In this document: positions 6,935 through 11,017 of the stretch, piece after piece | Position numbering within the stretch: the first letter of the stretch is position 1 | Layout: each line of letters starts with the position of its first letter | From: Armatimonadota bacterium | GTDB lineage: Bacteria > Armatimonadota > Hebobacteria > Hebobacterales > WVXJ01 | Assembly: GCA_011773575.1 (NCBI GenBank) | Contig: WVXJ01000179.1 | Span: forward strand, 8,334-19,350 | Direction: 5' to 3' | Length of the DNA stretch: 11,017 bases | The notes under the pieces: model-generated | The model's input: only the letters and a program-made list of their open reading frames with translations | Told to the model about the DNA's origin: nothing | Database searches by the model: none | Program-made: the position numbers and the translations under genes

Positions 6935-7732
6935 ATGAGATTCTCCTCTCTTCGCAAAAGGAAACTCTCAAGCACGATTTTATTGCTCACATTGTTCTTC
7001 ACAGGAGTGTCTGCTTTCGCGGCAGTGCCGCCTATTTCCCCCACGGATTCGGCCGGAGGTGTCGCACAGGTCGTGGGACTGGTGGAAGGTTATCTCGACG
7101 CGCTGCGCCAGGGAGATTGGGCGCGCGCCTATGAGTTGCTTTCCTGGCCCTCCAAACAACTCATTTCCAAAGAGGAATGGATCAAGTCCGCGCAAAGCGA
7201 GGCGGGGCCGGCTCCAAGCGATGCTTCCGCTCTGGAAGCGCTGTTGCCGGGAGCGGATTCCTGCCGGGTGACGGAGATAATCGTGAATGGCGGTAAGGCT
7301 GAGGCCGTCCTTGAAGCGACGTATTCTCTTCCGTCACAGATTCGTCTTGCCAAGGAAGGCGGAGGCTGGAGGATTCACCTCGCCGCCACTGATCGAGAAG
7401 CGGTGTATTCAATAGCGAAGTCCTTTTCCGAAACACTCAAGAAGGGGGCATCCGAGCCCTCGTTTTCACTGAGCGCGCGCAGGCTGCTGGTTCCTTTCGT
7501 CAAATCTCATCGCCTGGAGGAGGTAGAACTGCAGGCACAGAACGCGCGCGTAAAGGTGGTGGAAACCGCAGTGGTTGTTTCCACTCTCGAATTGCAGAGA
7601 CAAGGGCCTTTCTGGAAGATCGTTTCCGCGCCGCCTCCTGCTGAGGAAGAGCCTTCTGCGGCTGCGCCGAAGAAGGAAGAAGAGAAAGAAGAACGGGACT
7701 GGCTGCCAGCCCCCAGGCACTGGAGGAGATGA
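6935..7732 (+). CDS. Secreted protein of unknown function with tandem NTF2-like regions
   Basis: Not assignable to a named family by eye. Residues 1-29 form a Sec signal peptide: basic start (RKRK), hydrophobic core (TILLLTLFF), probable cleavage after AFA at 29. There is no lipobox cysteine. The region from about 45 to 155 (VEGYLDALRQGDWARAYELLS, then a beta-rich part ending GGWRIHLA) resembles NTF2-like/DUF4878 domains of exported proteins. A second, degenerate copy of the beta part follows (about 195-235), ending PFWKIVSA. The C-terminus is low complexity, rich in Pro, Ala, Glu and Lys (about 236-265). The ATG at 6935 has AGGA seven bases upstream and lies 12 nt after rnc; the stop overlaps the queF start region. 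Position suggests co-transcription with synthetase and queuosine genes, but an envelope protein has no obvious role there. Confidence 0.8.
   Translation: MRFSSLRKRKLSSTILLLTLFFTGVSAFAAVPPISPTDSAGGVAQVVGLVEGYLDALRQGDWARAYELLSWPSKQLISKEEWIKSAQSEAGPAPSDASALEALLPGADSCRVTEIIVNGGKAEAVLEATYSLPSQIRLAKEGGGWRIHLAATDREAVYSIAKSFSETLKKGASEPSFSLSARRLLVPFVKSHRLEEVELQAQNARVKVVETAVVVSTLELQRQGPFWKIVSAPPPAEEEPSAAAPKKEEEKEERDWLPAPRHWRR
7722..7728 (+). promoter_or_regulatory. Shine-Dalgarno of queF, chooses between two ATGs
   Basis: GGAGGAG abuts the ATG at 7729 directly but leaves five bases between GGAGG (7722-7726) and the ATG at 7732. The second ATG is therefore the better start. Confidence 0.6.
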
Positions 7733-8145
7733 TGAAACGGGGCACGCGCGCCATCGCCAAAGCACGACCCAAGCGGTTTGCGAATCCCAAGAGAGAGCAG
7801 GATTATCTGATTTCCATTACTCTGCCTGAATTCACCTGCATCTGCCCGCTCTCCGGCTATCCGGATTTCGCCGTCATCCGCCTTTGCTATGTGCCGGACC
7901 GCTGGTGTGTGGAACTGAAGTCACTCAAACTCTACATCAATTCTTTCCGCGATAAACCCGCCTTCCATGAAGCGGTGACCAACCAGATATTGGACGAACT
8001 CGTGAAACTGCTCCATCCGCGCTGGATGGAAGTGGTGGGGGATTTCAACCCCCGAGGGAATGTAAAGACGATTGTCCGCGCATGGCATGGGACTCCGCCT
8101 CCTCAGGTCGAGACCGAAATGGCGGATGAAACCGAAGAACAATGA
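7732..8145 (+). CDS. queF: NADPH-dependent preQ0 reductase (7-cyano-7-deazaguanine reductase), type I QueF
   Basis: Reduces the nitrile of preQ0 to the aminomethyl of preQ1, the base later inserted at position 34 of tRNA by Tgt. The 137 residues fit the short, single-domain (type I, tunnel-fold) form. The motif EFTCICPLSGYPDF (33-46) contains the nucleophile Cys38 and the proton donor Asp45. The NADPH-binding motif is ELKSLKLY (61-68), and FHE with Glu80 is the substrate-anchoring glutamate. The spacings Cys-Asp (7) and Cys-Glu (42) equal those of the Bacillus enzyme. The preceding gene's stop and the first candidate ATG (7729) form ATGATG; the second ATG is preferred by ribosome-site spacing. 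The stop overlaps queC by 4 nt. Sequence similarity to GTP cyclohydrolase FolE is expected in this superfamily, but the CP and ELKSLK motifs identify QueF. Confidence 0.95.
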   Translation: MKRGTRAIAKARPKRFANPKREQDYLISITLPEFTCICPLSGYPDFAVIRLCYVPDRWCVELKSLKLYINSFRDKPAFHEAVTNQILDELVKLLHPRWMEVVGDFNPRGNVKTIVRAWHGTPPPQVETEMADETEEQ

Positions 8146-8825
8146 AAAAGGCCGTCTGCCTGCTTTCCGGCGGGATTGACAGCACCACCACTGCAGCCAT
8201 CGCCAAAGCCGAGGGCTGGGAGATTCTGGCGCTCACGGTTGATTATGGTCAGCGCCACCGGCGTGAAATCAAAGCCGCCGGACGTGTGGCTTCCGCATTG
8301 AAGATAGCCGAACATATTCACCTCGAACTCGACCTCCGCGCTTGGGGCGGCTCAGCCCTTACCTCCGAGAATATTGCTGTGCCCGTTGGGCAGGAGCTCG
8401 GCTCCTGCCCTCGGCGTATCCCCATAACCTATGTTCCCGCCCGCAACATGATTCTGCTTTCCCTGGCGGTAAGTTACGCGGAGGCAAAACAAGCGCAGCG
8501 GGTCTATTTCGGAGCGAACTCCCGCGATTACTCCGGCTACCCGGATTGCCGGCCGGAGTTCGTCCAGGCATTCACAAAGGCGGCGACATTGGGGACTCGC
8601 ACCGGTGTGGAAGGCCGGCCCATCGAAATCCTCGCCCCGCTTCAGAAGCTCACCAAAGCGGAGATCATCCGACGCGGCATCGAGTTGGGAGTGGACTACT
8701 CGCTCACCTGGTCCTGCTATGAGAGAAAAGAGGAAGCCTGCGGCAAATGTGATTCCTGCCGTATCCGGCTGGCGGCTTTCGCCGAACTGGGGATGGAAGA
8801 TCCTATTTCTTATGAGAACAAATAA
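8142..8825 (+). CDS. queC: 7-cyano-7-deazaguanine (preQ0) synthase
   Basis: ATP-dependent conversion of 7-carboxy-7-deazaguanine plus ammonia to preQ0, the step just before QueF. The 227 residues are full length. The N-terminal PP-loop SGGIDST (9-15) binds ATP. YVPARN and the following DYSGYPDCRPEF are QueC signatures. The C-terminal zinc site is Cys192, Cys200, Cys203 and Cys206 (CYERKEEACGKCDSC). An unusual segment, residues 83-90 (GQELGSCP), is encoded by a perfect GC-rich inverted repeat and lies in a loop that varies between QueC proteins, so activity is probably kept. The start overlaps the queF stop (ATGA); the end overlaps queE by 14 nt. Confidence 0.96.
   Translation: MKKAVCLLSGGIDSTTTAAIAKAEGWEILALTVDYGQRHRREIKAAGRVASALKIAEHIHLELDLRAWGGSALTSENIAVPVGQELGSCPRRIPITYVPARNMILLSLAVSYAEAKQAQRVYFGANSRDYSGYPDCRPEFVQAFTKAATLGTRTGVEGRPIEILAPLQKLTKAEIIRRGIELGVDYSLTWSCYERKEEACGKCDSCRIRLAAFAELGMEDPISYENK
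8388..8410. repeat. Perfect inverted repeat inside queC
   Basis: Arms GGGCAGGAGC (8388-8397) and GCTCCTGCCC (8401-8410) are exact reverse complements around the 3-base loop TCG. Eight of ten pairs are G-C. The first arm starts exactly on a codon boundary (codon 83). No T run follows, so it is not an intrinsic terminator. No second copy is seen in the window. Confidence 0.9.
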
Positions 8826-9612
8826 AGCATATGTTCACGAGATCTTCAGCGGCATCCAGGGAGAAGGGCCGCTTGTCGGCGCCAGGCAGATATTCGTGCG
8901 CCTGTGTGAGTGCAATCTAGCCTGTCGCTTTTGTGATACACCTGCCAGCCGCAATCGCGCCGCAACCTGCCGCGTGGAACGGACACCTGGGAAACGTGAT
9001 TTCGAGGAAATCAGAAATCCGGTTGATGTCCCACAAGTCGTAGAAGCAGTAGCAAAACTGAACAGATTCCTCCATCACTCACTTTCACTCACCGGAGGGG
9101 AGCCCTTGATGCAGGCCGATTTCCTGGGAGAGGTATTGCCGTTTCTGCGAGTGCGCCTGCCGATTTATCTGGAGACAAATGGGACACTGCCGGAGGCGCT
9201 GGAGAGGATCAAGGATAACATCGACATCATCGCCATGGACCTAAAACTACCCTCTGCCACAGGGGATGCAGACCACTTCTCTGCCCACAAGGAGTTTCTT
9301 CTTATCGCCGCACAGAGAAAGAAGGGCAGGGGAGAAGCCGACGCCGTCTTCGTGAAGATGGTGATCACCGCGGATACATCAGAGGAGGAATTGGTCCGCG
9401 CTTTCTCCTTGGTCGCGGAGGTTGACCCCAATACTGAAGTTATTCTTCAGCCCGTAAGCGAGGTAATAACGCCCGGTGACAGCGCGTCATCCTCACGGCC
9501 GCCGCGTGCTCCGGATCCACTCCAAGTCCTGCAATGGCAGCAGATGGGACTCAAACGACTCGCCTATGTCCGCGTCATTCCCCAGATGCACCGGCTGATG
9601 GGGCAGTTGTAA
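8812..9612 (+). CDS. queE: 7-carboxy-7-deazaguanine synthase (radical SAM)
   Basis: Radical-SAM enzyme that rearranges 6-carboxytetrahydropterin to 7-carboxy-7-deazaguanine, supplying QueC. From the ATG at 8812 it has 266 residues. EIFSGIQGEG (10-19) is the QueE N-terminal signature. The 4Fe-4S site is Cys34-x3-Cys38-x2-Cys41 (CNLACRFC). LTGGEP is the SAM-binding GGE motif, followed by YLETNGTLP. The C-terminus ends in the family's VIPQMHRLMG. The reading frame stays open far upstream, but the upstream part is out-of-frame queC sequence, and the signature begins ten codons after 8812, which fixes the start. It overlaps queC by 14 nt. QueD, which makes its substrate, is not in the window. The last 38 bases overlap the convergent beta-propeller gene. 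Confidence 0.95.
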   Translation: MRTNKAYVHEIFSGIQGEGPLVGARQIFVRLCECNLACRFCDTPASRNRAATCRVERTPGKRDFEEIRNPVDVPQVVEAVAKLNRFLHHSLSLTGGEPLMQADFLGEVLPFLRVRLPIYLETNGTLPEALERIKDNIDIIAMDLKLPSATGDADHFSAHKEFLLIAAQRKKGRGEADAVFVKMVITADTSEEELVRAFSLVAEVDPNTEVILQPVSEVITPGDSASSSRPPRAPDPLQVLQWQQMGLKRLAYVRVIPQMHRLMGQL

Positions 9613-10897
9613 GAGGCAAGTCAATCCACCATGCTGTGGCGCCATCAAAAGCAACGACTTGTGAGTCAACTCGATAGAGTATTGCCGCAAAATCCGCGTA
9701 AGGCGATGATTGTGGGCGCAGCCTAATCTGCCAGTGCTCACCTTCCCTGTCATTCCCAAGCGCCCGAAGCATACCATCAAGAGTACAAAAGAGGAGTTGT
9801 CCATCCATCACTAATAGATTAGAACTGACCTGATTACGAGTCGGCTCAGGTTTCCCCTCCCCGGCGACTTCTTTCGCAATCTGTCCCAACTCCCATGTCC
9901 ATAGCACCTCACCCGTTTTCATATCCAGACATTTCAACTGGTCGGCCCATCCATCCCTGACGACAACCACGACCGCCGAATCCCACACCACGGGTGGATA
10001 AGGAACTGTCCGACGACTCCCGCAAACTTGCGTCTTCCACAGTGTTTGACCAGTGTCAGGATCAAGCGCATAGACCACGTCTCCCGCGTGGAAGAATAGA
10101 CGGTCTCCGCCAATCCCAATCATAGTTGAGGTGCTGGGACCTTCCACATTTTCACCCAGTGGCTCGTCCGGTTTCGCGTCTATCCCCAGAAGGTCTCGAC
10201 TCCATAGTATCTTGCCTTCGTATGAATCGATCGCCAACACACGGCCAAGTTCAGAATAGAAGAATACCGTTTGGTTAAAATAAGGGTAGGGCCGACAACT
10301 GGCTGGTCCAGGCGGCCAGGGCAGTTCTACTTCCCAGATTAGTTTGCCGGTTTCCACCGACACCGCTCGCGCATGAGTGTAAGTGCCCAAGAAGATGCGA
10401 TGTCCATCTGCAGCAGGAACGGTGAGGGGTGTGCTCCAAAGAGGAGACCTCTGCTCTGTCTCTTTCTCTATCTTCTCTGCAACGGTGGGAGCAATGGCAT
10501 GCGACCGACCCGTCTTCAGGTCGGCCAGGTAGAGACGAGGTTTTCTTGCGCCTTTCACATAAGCCCAAAAGACAAGATTCCCATCAACCGCCTGGTTCAC
10601 AAATGGCGAGACATTCAGCCGCGGACAGGGGTCGTTTATCATCCACAACAACTGCCGACTGTCCAAATCGTATGCCACCAAGCCGGGGAAGCACTCTTTC
10701 GAAGGGCCTTGATATGACATAACTCGCGCGATAAGAACATTTCCCACGCGTTGAGACCATCCTCGATAGTGGCTGGGGTGCACTGCGGCAACAGACTGTA
10801 TGTGGCTTATGGTTGGTGATTCCGCGTGCGCCGCGGCTAGTGGAGTTGGGGCGATAGCCAGGCAGCATAATAGTAGAAAGGGCAGGACCTTTCGCAT
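9575..10897 (-). CDS. Secreted beta-propeller protein with PQQ-like repeats
   Basis: A 440-residue exported protein. Residues 1-25 are a signal peptide (RKVLPFLLLCCLAIAP core, probable cleavage after AHA). The rest consists of about seven repeats of the PQQ/BamB type, in which a strand ending in VxAxD is followed by TG and LW: VAYDLDSRQLLW, VSVETGKLIW, LAIDSYEGKILW, VYALDPDTGQTLW, CLDMKTGEVLW and others. Repeats of this kind build a propeller used for binding or scaffolding. Nothing shows a dehydrogenase active site, and a lipobox typical of BamB is absent, so no enzymatic role is claimed. The ATG at 10897 is chosen because the Shine-Dalgarno is six bases upstream; a GTG at 10900 is the alternative. 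It lies 25 nt after a TPR-like gene on the same strand, probably one operon. Confidence 0.82.
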   Translation of the reverse strand: MRKVLPFLLLCCLAIAPTPLAAAHAESPTISHIQSVAAVHPSHYRGWSQRVGNVLIARVMSYQGPSKECFPGLVAYDLDSRQLLWMINDPCPRLNVSPFVNQAVDGNLVFWAYVKGARKPRLYLADLKTGRSHAIAPTVAEKIEKETEQRSPLWSTPLTVPAADGHRIFLGTYTHARAVSVETGKLIWEVELPWPPGPASCRPYPYFNQTVFFYSELGRVLAIDSYEGKILWSRDLLGIDAKPDEPLGENVEGPSTSTMIGIGGDRLFFHAGDVVYALDPDTGQTLWKTQVCGSRRTVPYPPVVWDSAVVVVVRDGWADQLKCLDMKTGEVLWTWELGQIAKEVAGEGKPEPTRNQVSSNLLVMDGQLLFCTLDGMLRALGNDREGEHWQIRLRPQSSPYADFAAILYRVDSQVVAFDGATAWWIDLPLTTAPSAGASGE

Positions 10898-10903
10898 CAC
10901 GTG

Positions 10904-10910
10904 CCTTCCT
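10904..10910 (-). promoter_or_regulatory. Shine-Dalgarno of the beta-propeller gene
   Basis: AGGAAGG on the minus strand, six bases before the ATG at 10897 and only three before the GTG at 10900. It favours the ATG. Confidence 0.65.
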
Positions 10911-10922
10911 CTTGGTGATATG

Positions 10923-11017
10923 TCAGCCTCGCGAGGCAGTACTTGTCTTCTGAAAGTGGTTCAGATAGGCTTGAATGGCTTGTTCCCAGCGGCCCTGGGC
11001 GGAGAGGATGGCTTCGA
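10923..11017 (-). CDS. C-terminal fragment of a TPR-like protein
   Basis: An open minus-strand frame enters from the right edge and stops with TGA at 10923-10925, giving 30 residues. The stretch AILSAQGRWEQAIQAYLNHF fits the tetratricopeptide pattern: small residue, G at the helix turn, then W/E, A-I and A-Y at the usual spacing. This suggests the last repeat of a TPR protein. The 25-nt gap to the beta-propeller gene contains that gene's ribosome site and no promoter or terminator, so the two are likely co-transcribed. Only one repeat is visible, so the identification is tentative. Confidence 0.5.
   Translation of the reverse strand, partial: EAILSAQGRWEQAIQAYLNHFQKTSTASRG

Noticed and set aside
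7669..7693. Purine-only tract of 25 bases near the end of the secreted-protein gene.
   Set aside because: It is explained by a Lys/Glu-rich tail encoded by AAG, GAA and GAG codons.
8388..8415. Intrinsic terminator inside queC.
   Set aside because: The hairpin is strong but no T tract follows, and the coding frame continues through all QueC motifs.
8605..8811. An upstream extension of the queE frame by 69 codons.
   Set aside because: It is queC read in another frame; the QueE signature begins right after the ATG at 8812.

Overview
The window comes from a free-living-type bacterium with moderately GC-rich DNA, tightly packed genes and Shine-Dalgarno-led starts. Nothing in the sequence fixes the phylum. 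The biosynthetic and tRNA-related genes are all of bacterial type. There are no RNA genes, insertion sequences, CRISPR arrays or phage genes, and no stretch over 300 bases lacks a gene.

Layout. (1) Positions 1-1561, minus strand: a HAD-IIA (NagD-like) phosphatase followed by a ThiD-type kinase that runs off the left edge; the two overlap as GTGA. (2) Positions 1562-1687: a divergent promoter region in which the two -35 boxes lie almost on top of each other. (3) 1688-3061, plus strand: an RlmD/RumA-type RNA m5U methyltransferase. (4) 3062-3177: a gap with a probable extended -10 promoter. (5) 3178-9612, plus strand: a tightly coupled run of hisS, aspS, rnc, a secreted NTF2-like protein, queF, queC and queE. 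Most junctions are ATGA overlaps and the largest gap is 12 nt. (6) 9575-11017, minus strand: a secreted beta-propeller (PQQ-like repeat) protein whose 3' end overlaps queE tail-to-tail, preceded by the last 30 codons of a TPR-like protein entering from the right edge.

The plus-strand genes are mostly about tRNA and rRNA. They cover rRNA methylation, charging of tRNA-His and tRNA-Asp, RNase III processing, and three steps of preQ1 (queuosine precursor) synthesis. Queuosine replaces G34 in tRNA-His, -Asp, -Asn and -Tyr. The AspRS carries residues associated with non-discriminating enzymes, which also charge tRNA-Asn. If so, the two synthetases in this operon serve three of the four tRNAs that receive the modification made by the downstream genes. 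That link is the most interesting feature of the window. Others are a perfect GC-rich inverted repeat inside queC, the shared divergent promoter with a probable near-leaderless phosphatase message, and a secreted protein of unknown function translationally coupled into the operon.
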